A stretch of DNA of 33,058 bases. Source: Hirudo medicinalis (lineage: Eukaryota; Annelida; Clitellata; Hirudinida; Hirudinidae). The position numbers and the translations under genes are program-made. The stretch spans positions 24,193-57,250 of the forward strand of contig MPNW01000988.1 of assembly GCA_011800805.1 (NCBI GenBank), given 5' to 3'. The notes beneath the pieces are model-generated. The model was not told where the DNA came from, did no database searches, and saw nothing but the letters and a program-made list of their open reading frames with translations. Of the stretch, positions 1-14,814 are shown in pieces. The first letter of the stretch is position 1; each line of letters opens with the position of its first letter.

Positions 1-97
<97 letters not shown>

Positions 98-112
98 ATT
101 ATTATTATTATG
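1..112. repeat. (ATT)n microsatellite at the window edge
   Basis: Nearly pure ATT/TTA triplets fill the first ~110 bases with two short interruptions. The run is cut by the window edge and lies in the presumed last intron of the minus-strand transporter gene. Confidence 0.95.
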
Positions 113-197
113 TATATCTGTATAATTGTTATTAAACTTATCAATTATTATTTTATTTAATATTGTATTTATTAATTATTATTCTATTTATTAATAC

Positions 198-6116
<5,919 letters not shown>

Positions 6117-6500
6117 GGAGATTAGCGATTCAAGTCTTACAATGTTGTCGATGACTAAATCGATTGAAAATTAAGTAATATTAATATCATGTTGTAAATG
6201 TGAAATACAACAATTTGAAAACTAGCAAAATGTCAGAGTTACGTCTTGGTGTAAGCTAACTTCTTTTAATGTCCTTCACTCACAGAATTAACTTTAATTA
6301 ACATGTCATAGCTTGATAGTACTAATTTATTTTGTACTTATAATAATTACTAAGCATTCAATAAGTTTGTGCGCATCTTCTAAAGAATTTCTAGTTTATA
6401 TATCCATCAGGTCGTACTTAAGGTGTAAACGGAATCAACGCACATAATATCAGAATAAGACGAAATAATAACCTAAATTAAATTATTAATAATGCAATCA

Positions 6501-6501
<1 letters not shown>

Positions 6502-6544
<43 letters not shown>
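6502..6544. repeat. (ATT)14 microsatellite
   Basis: Pure ATT triplets, intergenic between VMAT and PRPF19. Confidence 0.95.
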
Positions 6545-6670
6545 CATCTCATAATAATGTAATCATAAATGACGTAGTGAAATGATGTTTGCCTGTCTAA
6601 AAGACATAAAGTGATGGTTTAAATGGCGAAAGATAGAGGAGTGGTCGGACAAACATTTGTTGCTGAAAGG

Positions 6671-6924
6671 CAAACAGGAGGATGAATGTTGCTGACATTG
6701 TGCATCAAACAGGAGGATGAATGTTGCTGACATTGTACATCAAACAGGAGGATGAATGTTGCTGACATTGTGCATCAAACAGGAGGATGAATGTTGCTGA
6801 CATTGTACATCAAACAGGAGGATGGATGTTGCTGACATCGTGCATTAAACAGGAGGATGAATGTTGCTGACATTGTGCATTAAACAGGAGGATGAATGTT
6901 GCTGACATCGTGCATCAAACAGGA
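6671..6924. repeat. 35-bp minisatellite, 7.3 copies
   Basis: Seven head-to-tail copies of a 35-base unit start at 6671, 6706, 6741, 6776, 6811, 6846 and 6881, followed by a 9-base partial copy. Units start CAAACAGGAGGATGAATG and end in CATTGTGCAT or variants. Copies 1-4 alternate GTGCAT and GTACAT, giving a 70-base higher-order unit. Copies 5-7 share other changes (CATCG, TAAAC). Confidence 0.97.
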
Positions 6925-7383
6925 CTGTTCTGGTATAATTCCACGAACATCACTATAGTTTTGACATGTTAGAGTGATAAATTCGATAAACGGGTGATTA
7001 CACATTTGTCGTGATACGAATATTGGAGAGTTAAATGTTGAATATGTTGTCAATTAACTATTTCCTACTTAAATAATTCCTACTTAAATCTGTCTTTTAA
7101 TTTAAAAAAAAAAGAGAAGTCACTTTAATAAAATCTACTCTTTAACAGCATTTTCTAGAATATTTAAAATAATAATAATAATATTAATAGTTATACTAAT
7201 AAATTACAAGTTACAAGAGTTATTTATTTTATCACATAATTTTATTTTATTAAAACATAGTTAATTTTTAAAAAATCTCTACATAGGATCTTTCGAGAGG
7301 TTAGTGCCAAACATCTGGCATTATAAAACTCATGCTCTATATCGCCTTGCATCCTTAACTTTATAGCAGTACATATCTTAACT

Positions 7384-7413
7384 TAACATAACATAACATA
7401 ACATAACATAACA
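7384..7413. repeat. (TAACA)6 pentamer repeat before PRPF19
   Basis: Six tandem TAACA units ending about 58 bases before the PRPF19 ATG, probably in its promoter or 5' untranslated region. Confidence 0.9.
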
Positions 7414-7471
7414 CAACAGGCCGTACATTCCATAGCTTCAAGAAATCGAAGAATTTCGAAATTTCAGCAAC

Positions 7472-8989
7472 ATGGCCTTGGTTTGTTCCATTTCTGGTGA
7501 GGTGCCTGAAAATCCAGTCGTCTCTCCCTACGGTCACATTTACGAAAGAAGACTCGTCGAGAAGTTTATCGATCGTTCAGGAACTGATCCCGTGACCGGA
7601 CAAGCCTTGACTAAGGAACAGCTGATCGACATCAAGGCATCGCCGCTGGCCAAGCCAAGACCGGCTAATAGCGCCAGCATCCCCGGTTTGTGCAAGCTGA
7701 TGCTTGACGAATGGGATGCAGTCATGCTAGCCTTATTTACGGAGAGGAAACAGCACGCAATCACAAAGCAGGAACTGAGTCACACTCTCTACCAGCACGA
7801 CTCGGCTTCACGAGTTATCGCTCGCTTCCAAAGGGAAGTCATGGCGGCACGGGAAGCTCTTGCAACCCTGAAGCCACAAGCTGTTGCTTCAGGACTCGCT
7901 GCACCTGCTCTGGAAACTGCAGTCGAGAAAATGGATTTTGATAATCACGATACATCACCTCAAGATAGTCAGGTATTCGAAGCAGTTATTGAGAGGCTGC
8001 AGGGGAATGCGTCACTTTTAACTGATCAGCGCAAGAAGAAGGGTAAGACTATTCCAGAGGGTCTAGCTACACCGGATGACATCAAAAACTACAGGCAGAC
8101 GGCATCTCACAGCGGTCTGCATAGTGTCGGCGAACCGGGCATCACGGCAATTGATGTCTGTCCGGGAAATACTTCAAAGATTGTTACTGGAGGGAACGAT
8201 GGAAATGCAGTGATCTTTAACAAAAATTCAGAAACTATTGTGGCAGTCCTTAAGGGTCATAGCAAGGGGATTACAAGCGTTGTACATCACCCTAACGAGG
8301 ATCTAGTCTGCACAGGCTCACTTGACAGTACGGTCCGTGTTTGGGGAGTTGAAAGGTCCTCTCCTTGTGCCCACGTCATCAAGGCACACGATAGGGCGGT
8401 CACTGGCCTAAGTTTACATGCCGTTGGAGACTATCTACTTAGCTGTTCAAGTGACGGATTTTGGGGCTTTTCTGATTTAAGGACGGGACAGGTAATAACC
8501 AAGAAGAATGATGAGACCAGCTACGAAGCTTTGACTTGCGGAAAATTCCACCCCGACGGTATGATCTTCGGCATAGGTACTGACAAAAGTGTTGTCAAAA
8601 TTTGGGATCTGAAAGAATTAAAAAATGTTGCAAACTTTACTGGTCACGAGGGAGCCGTAACAAGCATAGCGTTTTCAGAGAATGGATATTATCTGGCCAC
8701 GGCTGCTAAGGATCCTGTGGTAAAACTCTGGGATCTGAGGAAGCTGAAGAATTTCAAGAATATCACCCTCGAGGAAAATTACAAAGTTGAGAGTCTTGCC
8801 TTTGATCAGAGCGGAAGCTATCTTGCTGTCGGAGGCACGGATGTCAGAATCTACTTATCAAAGCAGTGGACAGAACTCGCAGTCTTCAACGACCACACGG
8901 CTGCGGTAACAGGAATGTGCTTTGGAGAATCCGCCTCATTCCTGACTTCTGTCAGCTTGGATCGGTCTCTCAAGATCTTCAGTCTTTAA
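7472..8989 (+). CDS. PRPF19: Pre-mRNA-processing factor 19 (U-box E3 ligase), intronless
   Basis: Core subunit of the Prp19/CDC5L (NineTeen) complex. It is a nuclear ubiquitin ligase needed for spliceosome activation and DNA-damage signalling. The 505-residue ORF matches the human length (504). It opens with MALVCSISGEVPENPVVSP, a U-box over residues ~1-58 (HIYERRLVEKFI, GTDPVTGQ, EQLIDIK). Next comes the tetramerising coiled coil (~70-135; EWDAVML, QELSHTLYQHDSASRVIARF, AAREALATLKPQA). A C-terminal WD40 propeller (~210-505) has repeats ending VRVWG, VKIWD and VKLWD. The ATG at 7472 aligns with the family start. The coding sequence is uninterrupted, whereas the vertebrate gene has many introns and the conserved genes from LUC7L3 rightwards are all split. 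The polyadenylation signal is 9070-9075. Identity is certain. Confidence 0.98.
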   Translation: MALVCSISGEVPENPVVSPYGHIYERRLVEKFIDRSGTDPVTGQALTKEQLIDIKASPLAKPRPANSASIPGLCKLMLDEWDAVMLALFTERKQHAITKQELSHTLYQHDSASRVIARFQREVMAAREALATLKPQAVASGLAAPALETAVEKMDFDNHDTSPQDSQVFEAVIERLQGNASLLTDQRKKKGKTIPEGLATPDDIKNYRQTASHSGLHSVGEPGITAIDVCPGNTSKIVTGGNDGNAVIFNKNSETIVAVLKGHSKGITSVVHHPNEDLVCTGSLDSTVRVWGVERSSPCAHVIKAHDRAVTGLSLHAVGDYLLSCSSDGFWGFSDLRTGQVITKKNDETSYEALTCGKFHPDGMIFGIGTDKSVVKIWDLKELKNVANFTGHEGAVTSIAFSENGYYLATAAKDPVVKLWDLRKLKNFKNITLEENYKVESLAFDQSGSYLAVGGTDVRIYLSKQWTELAVFNDHTAAVTGMCFGESASFLTSVSLDRSLKIFSL

Positions 8990-9069
8990 CTTTATGTTGA
9001 GAATCGTGTCAAAGCTATTTTGAGAGCTGATTGCGTTCTTTGAACTTTTAGAAAGTTATTTGGTTTTTC

Positions 9070-9075
9070 AATAAA
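9070..9075 (+). terminator. PRPF19 polyadenylation signal AATAAA
   Basis: Canonical hexamer 81 bases after the PRPF19 stop codon. No genomic poly(A) tract follows. Confidence 0.75.
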
Positions 9076-9210
9076 ATGGCATTAGAAATTGTTTTATATT
9101 CGTTATTTAGACTTAAATCTCGAACGTATGTCTGAGAAATTATTATTTGTGAAAAAAGAAGCTACATACATTTCTTAAACTGCACGTTTGCAAATAATGG
9201 AACAGGTAGG

Positions 9211-9461
9211 AGCCGCCTCGATAGTCGAGTGGTCAAGGCTTTTGTTTTGGTTCTGCTCCGCTAAGAGTTAATTCCTGACCCTGTCATCTAGTAGGTATAT
9301 TTGTATAGCTTAAACCATTTATATAAAGTCGCTTCCGAGGGGTTTTGTGCTGGTGCAAGCTGGGTTGCGAACCCAGCCTGTGACTTCAAACTTTGCTCGC
9401 AGCAACGCAGCCTTCTGTGCTAACCTGCAAGCTCCAAAGGGCCCCTGCCACTTGTAAAGTT
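9211..9461 (+). repeat. tRNA-derived SINE-like element
   Basis: The left part resembles a tRNA-Ser/Leu head: the A-box match TAGTCGAGTGG is at 9222-9232 and a decayed B box (GAGTTAATTCC) at 9265-9275. The body contains a perfect hairpin, GCTGGGTT-GCG-AACCCAGC, at 9359-9377. The stretch GGTGCAAGCTGGGTTGCGAA recurs with one change near 19157-19176, so this is a dispersed family. Ends are approximate. Confidence 0.55.
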
Positions 9462-10078
9462 TATTTACTGGAATATTATCATTGTTATCCAAATTTGTTT
9501 AAAGACTTGATGCTCGAATAACGATGTCAAATTATTTGTTTAAATTATTACCCGATAATCTTTAGCCGACGACGGTGTGATGCTAATCTCTAAGAATGCT
9601 GGGACGCCTGCAAAACACATTCGAAACACTAAACTATGTAAGACAATCTAAGGTGAATAATTTTTTTATTTTTACTCCAAATCATCTCAGTTATCCAACG
9701 GACTTTAATTAAACGAACAATAATTCTTTAATTCTTTTAAAATACACTAATTAAGCTTGTTATATAATGTCAAACAATTTTTATCTGAATAATTAATTAA
9801 ATTAGTAATTTAGAAAAATAATAATTTAAAACTATTTTTAACATCAAATAAATTTAATATAAACAAAAAACAATTTTTTAGAATGTAAACGTAAATTAAA
9901 TTATAAAACAATAATAATTTATTATATTTAAAAATATAATTTATCGTAAAAGTAATTTATTTAGAATCTTTCGCGCCGCGATAAAACAATGTAAGCAGAC
10001 TGTAGCGAAGAATTGCAATCCGGTAGAACAAACAAATAAAACATTCTTAGAACAATTTTACAGAAAGACATAGTAACG

Positions 10079-12588
10079 ATGGACCTCAAAACTACCATAG
10101 GAAATATTGACTCCAAACCAAAATTGGAGGAGGTTTTTGCGGGAGGGTCGCTCGAAAATTTGCTGCAACGTGGATTCGGCGAAGAATTGTCAAGATGTTT
10201 ATCAGACGAAAATGAAAACGATAAGTTAAACCGAGTAAACCTTATGAAATACGCTATTATCTTGAGCTCTATTATTCCACCGTTGCCAAATTTCATTGAA
10301 AAAAACCTCCTTTATACACTAAGACTTAGTAACAATTGTTCGAAATACTGCACTGATATGTTGCAAGTCGAAAAGTTGATATCAATGATCATTAGGCCTT
10401 TGTTTGAAGTGTGCAATCGTGGGGATGCTAATACCCTTTATGTGCCATTTATGTCTAAGGCTGTTTTAAAGGTCATTTTCTATGCCAGCAATGCAACCTT
10501 AGTTGACAATGAGGATGTGTTTCCAGAAAAATTTTTCACAATCAAAGAAGACGATTTGGATCCAAGGGACTTAAAAAAATGTGACAGTGCCATGGCTTTA
10601 CTCGGCATATTGGGTAGAATGCCGAAAGCTTGGCTTCATAGGTTCTTGAAACCCAAGGTTCTCTTGAGATTGAGACTCATACTGACGAGAAGTAACGGTA
10701 AAATGTGCCCACTCGTAGATTATCTGCGAAAGCTTTACGCTGACTTGGAACTCGAAAAACAAATAGATTTGAACGATCCTACATTGAATTTGTTGTTTGA
10801 TGCTTGCCAAGCGTTCCAGAGTGGAAACGCTACTGCGGCTTTGAAATGCATAGCGGATATAATCGATGAAAATACGGTGAACGTTAAGCATTTCATTCAG
10901 AGTAGAGTCCTATATAAACTTCAGTCATTATTATGCAGTCCTACTGAAAATGGTCATACAACATCCGATATTAAAGCATTTCTCAGTATTTTCCTAAAAT
11001 TTAAATCAGGCACTGAAGATACGTATGCATGGAGCGGTTGTCTGTTTCAAACTCTGGTTTGCCTCATGGGTGAATCTCTGGGATTCTTTCTCTCAGTTTT
11101 GGACACTAAACTCTACAGCTATAATAGCGAGCATGCTGAAGCTTCTAAAAGCGCCATTGACAACTGCGAGAGGGATATCATCGTGCTGTTGAACCTAATC
11201 CAATCCCTATACATACTGAACAGTAGTTGGCACCAATGGTTTGACATTATGGAGGAGAAGAAGATAATTGGCGAAGAATTCTTTGAAAGCAGCATGTTCA
11301 CATTGCTTTTGGAAATGGAGTTCGAAGATAAAACAGAAAGATTACCATGGTTCATAAAGATGACAGAAATATGCCCTGTTGTTGCCAATTTAGAACTTAG
11401 ACTTAAAATGTTCAGGGAAACATTACCGATACGAAAAGATCGAAAAAGCTTAAAAGTGAAAAGAGAAAATGTATTGAGAGACGTTGCTGAAATATTCAAG
11501 AACAATGTCCATATCTTGTCTTCTTGTTATTGGGACTNNNNNNNNNNNNNNNNNNNNNNNNNNNNNNNNNNNNNNNNNNNNNNNNNNNNNNNNNNNNNNN
11601 NNNNNNNNNNNNNNNNNNNNNNNNNNNNNNNNNNNNNNNNNNNNNNNNNNNNNNNNNNNNNNNNNNNNNNNNNNNNNNNNNNNNNNNNNNNNNNNNNNNN
11701 NNNNNNNNNNNNNNNNNNNNNNNNNNNNNNNNNNNNNNNNNNNNNNNNNNNNNNNNNNNNNNNNNNNNNNNNNNNNNNNNNNNNNNNNNNNNNNNNNNNN
11801 NNNNNNNNNNNNNNNNNNNNNNNNNNNNNNNNNNNNNNNNNNNNNNNNNNNNNNNNNNNNNNNNNNNNNNNNNNNNNNNNNNNNNNNNNNNNCTTGTTAT
11901 TGGGACTTCACCTTCGAAGGTGAACTTGCAAAAGGTCATGGAGTGACAAAGGAAGTCTATGCCATTTTATCCCAAGAGTTACAGAGGCAGGATTTTACTC
12001 TCTGGTCTGTAGAACCCCCCAAAAGATTAGGCAATGAAGTTTTGCAAATCCAGTCGCATAAAGCAAACAAAGGAACTGAAGAATACATATTCTTGGGGCA
12101 AGTTATGGCAAAGGTCATTCTGGATGGTCACTTGCTTGAAATGCCAGTAGCTAACGACTTCTTTCAACGATTAAGACCAATGAAATATCCTCATCTAAAA
12201 AAGGATTACTTTGATTTACCGCAAACATTCCCGCTTCTGAAATCTATCTTCGTTCAGCTGCTCTCAGTGAAAAGGAAAGTGGAGATCATCCGATCAGAAA
12301 GCAGTCTTTCTGAACGTACAAAGCGTGAATTAATTAACAATCTCCCTTTCGACGACAGCAGCTCATTCGATGACCTGTGCCTTAACTTCACTGTCCCAGG
12401 TTCAGACGTGGAACTGATGGAAGGTGGACGTTATGTCCTACTGTCCCCCAACAACATAGACTTGTATTTGGATAAATTACGTCATCACAAGCTTGAACTT
12501 GCATCAGAAAGCGAACACCAATTTGCTGCCATCATGCATGGATNTGTTATATGCCATTCTCGAAGGAGGCACATTTCAAATCGTCTGA
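10079..12588 (+). CDS. TRIP12-like HECT protein, intronless, C-lobe missing (possible pseudogene)
   Basis: TRIP12-family proteins are nuclear E3 ubiquitin ligases. The first 486 codons run open from ATG 10079 to the N gap. They align colinearly with the middle and C-terminal parts of TRIP12: a helical-repeat segment around MSKAVLKVIFYA, another around HFIQSRVLYKLQSLL, and the pre-HECT block KRENVLRDVAEIF. After the gap the HECT N-lobe reads GHGVTKEVYAILSQELQRQD, FLGQVMAKVILDG, DLCLNFTVPGSDVEL. Collapsing the gap-flanking 15-base duplication gives one continuous frame. A single N at 12544 precedes the end; dropping it gives GLLYAILEGGTFQIV and a stop at 12586-12588, while keeping it gives a stop at 12591-12593. 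Either way the HECT C-lobe and its catalytic Cys are absent, as is a WWE domain. At about 710 residues it is far shorter than human TRIP12 (~2,000). It may be a retrocopy, a dead paralogue, or cut by assembly error. Confidence 0.75.
11538..11892. other. Assembly gap (355 Ns), probably artefactual
   Basis: The 15 bases just before the gap (11523-11537, CTTGTTATTGGGACT) are identical to the 15 just after it (11893-11907). That pattern is expected when two overlapping contig ends are placed apart with an estimated gap. See findings. Confidence 0.9.
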
Positions 12589-12637
12589 CTTAACATTGTT
12601 TATCATTGTCGCAATATTATTTAACTTGTCTTACATC

Positions 12638-12643
12638 AATAAA
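12638..12643 (+). terminator. Polyadenylation signal of the TRIP12-like gene
   Basis: AATAAA about 50 bases after the stop codon, supporting a transcript end here rather than a continuation into a missing C-lobe exon. Confidence 0.6.
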
Positions 12644-14696
12644 ACTTTTGAAACATTGATATTAGCTTTCACGTGTTTTATGCCAACCATTAATTTGCAC
12701 TTGCTTAAATCTCGATAATTCTTAACACCTCCCTGATGCCCTCAGAACAAAATCGAATATTCCAAAGATTTACAGCAAACCAGAACTGGGCATTGCAACT
12801 ACAAAAAGTTCAAAGTGCTATTGCCATGCAAATGAATGATCATCAACTGCAGTCGATCTAAATGAATTCTGAACATAATTCATTACTCAAACTAATAAAG
12901 GGGACAAGGGTTGCTGCATATTTTATTATTAACTCAAAACCATCAACCAAAACGAAAGCATATCATAAAATAACAAGTACTTATATACACATACATACAC
13001 AGGCACACATACAACTAAACAATCCTGTGGTGACAGCTCCCAGCTCCTTGACGACGATCCCCAGCAGAACCAGAGCTGAGCAGACAACATGTCTAGGATG
13101 AGGGAGGCCAATCTGAAGACAGAAACAGGTTGGACGAATGGACATTAGCTATTAAATGATACAAAATCGTCTGCTCGTATAAATTCAGTTCAGCTGATCA
13201 ACAATTCATCATTAATGACAATCAGTTTATAATTGAACCTCGGACTCCACAGAGTGACGGCAGAGGCGTTCCTCGTTATTTGTCGCTACAGTTGCTATGG
13301 AAATTAACAGCCTCTCGTTTCAAGCAAATGTAAAGTAGATGTTAATCAATTTTTCTTCTCCAATTTCTGATTTTATTTACAACCCTTTATCGAACTCAAA
13401 TTTAACTTTATTGAGTTAGTTCACTTCAATAATTGTTTCAATGGTTAACAAAATACTCTTTTTGACTTTTAACTGCAAATCTACTTATTTTTGAAAATAT
13501 CCCACTAATCGAATCCAGCTCTATAACTGCTCTTGTTGAGCTTGTTTCATATCTTCTCTTGTATTGAACTTATTTTGCTAAATCAGAAGGGCAAGTGAAT
13601 TACCCAAGGTCGCTCGAACATGAAGAGAAATGAAATTATTTTGATTCATTAATTACAGACAGACATAAAAACCTGGTGGTGTGTCTCTGTGATCACTGAA
13701 GGGCATTAGAACTGACTGATAACATTCGAACATCTTAAATCCTCAGAAACGAATCACAAGAGAGGAATCTGGCACATAGGCAGCCCTCCAACCCGCTCTT
13801 TTGCACGTCCCTCTCATCCGATGCGGCGTCGCAACTCGCCCACAGACATCAACACAAAGCAACTAACCTGGTGCTTGAGTCTCGGCCTCAGAACGCAACA
13901 ATGGACGTGTGTGCAAAGCGAGCGAGTGACTAGCAATTAAGAAAAGAAGTGACGGTCAACGTTCTAACTAACCTCGGATAGAAACGTAGAATCACTGGAC
14001 GGTGATACCTTATTTCCTGTGGCATCCGTTCTCTCCCTGGACGTGCTCGCTCCTCCTGTCGTCTCTGTCGCGCTGCGAATCCAGCCCGTGTTGCTCTGAA
14101 GTTAGCAATTCAGTGTTCTTCAATGCTCCTAGCTTTTACGCATTTTCAATAAACTTGATTTATACGTTCAAATTTGAATATCGACAGAAAATATTATGAT
14201 GTTTAAAATCATGGCAATTCTAATGACTAATAGGTTTCTTAGAATTTAAACAATTTTCATATCTCAGTCCTTCAGGCATAGGTTAAAATGCAGCTACTAA
14301 GATTTAGGCGAACATCTCCCAAACGGAAACCACCTTCTATTCGAGCAGACGAAGCAAAGCATAAATTAATTACATTACTCTTGTGTACACGAAGATGTTG
14401 CTTATTTAATTGGCAAATTAAGAATAAAACATTCACTGTTTACAATCCAAGAATCGAAATGCTCCTCAAGCCATCATTTACACTGCACTAATCAAGTGCA
14501 CTGCCCATCATGACAAGCAATATCCATTCTACTATCACAACATCACAAGAAGCACCAAGTTTCGTAATCATTAAAGGTAAATACTTGTAAAATACACTTT
14601 CTTTGGCACTCAGAGACCTTTATTATGAGTTCGCTTAACGGGAACTATGCTGAATATTTTTAAAAATGATCACATGAGTAGCTATTAAAATCAAAA

Positions 14697-14702
14697 TTTA
14701 TT
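14697..14702 (-). terminator. LUC7L3 polyadenylation signal
   Basis: AATAAA on the minus strand, about 115 bases beyond the LUC7L3 stop. Confidence 0.6.
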
Positions 14703-14814
14703 ATGAATATATAAATATATATGTATGTATATATATATGTATAGTAACATGTTTGCAAATGGCTCTCTTAAACATGTTCTAGGGACATTCTAAATGCATT
14801 CATTCCTCAACAAC

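Larger units (their letters stand above)
6117..7471. other. Divergent intergenic region, VMAT to PRPF19
   Basis: About 1.35 kb between two divergent start codons, so it should hold both promoters. It contains an ATT microsatellite, a 35-bp minisatellite and a TAACA pentamer run close to the PRPF19 start. I see no coding exon and no confident TATA or Inr element. Confidence 0.7.
8990..10078. other. Intergenic region PRPF19 to TRIP12-like gene
   Basis: About 1.1 kb holding the PRPF19 3' end, a tRNA-derived SINE-like element (about 9211-9461), then AT-rich sequence without recognisable genes. Confidence 0.7.
12594..14814. other. 2.2-kb region without a recognised gene; possible minus-strand exons
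   Basis: No protein family was recognised. Three islands with higher GC than their surroundings carry good minus-strand splice signals: acceptor CTTCAG near 14103 with donor GTTAGT near 13974; acceptor TTGCTAG near 13930 with donor GTTAGT near 13869; and acceptor TCTGTCTTCAG near 13116. They could belong to one spliced transcript, but no single reading frame joins all three, so it may be non-coding. Other sequence is ordinary AT-rich DNA. Confidence 0.3.

Noticed and set aside
6671..6924. CRISPR-like array of 35-base repeats
   Set aside because: The repeats are directly contiguous with no spacers and the DNA is animal, so it is a minisatellite.
7472..8989. PRPF19 as a processed pseudogene
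   Set aside because: The frame is intact and full length, all domains are conserved, and no poly(A) tract or decay is visible.
9211..9290. Functional tRNA gene
   Set aside because: The A box is good, but the B box has several mismatches and no paired acceptor stem could be found; it fits a SINE head better.
9359..9377. Perfect hairpin as a transcription terminator
   Set aside because: It is followed by no T-run, lies in a eukaryotic interspersed repeat, and its core is shared with the 19.1-kb copy.
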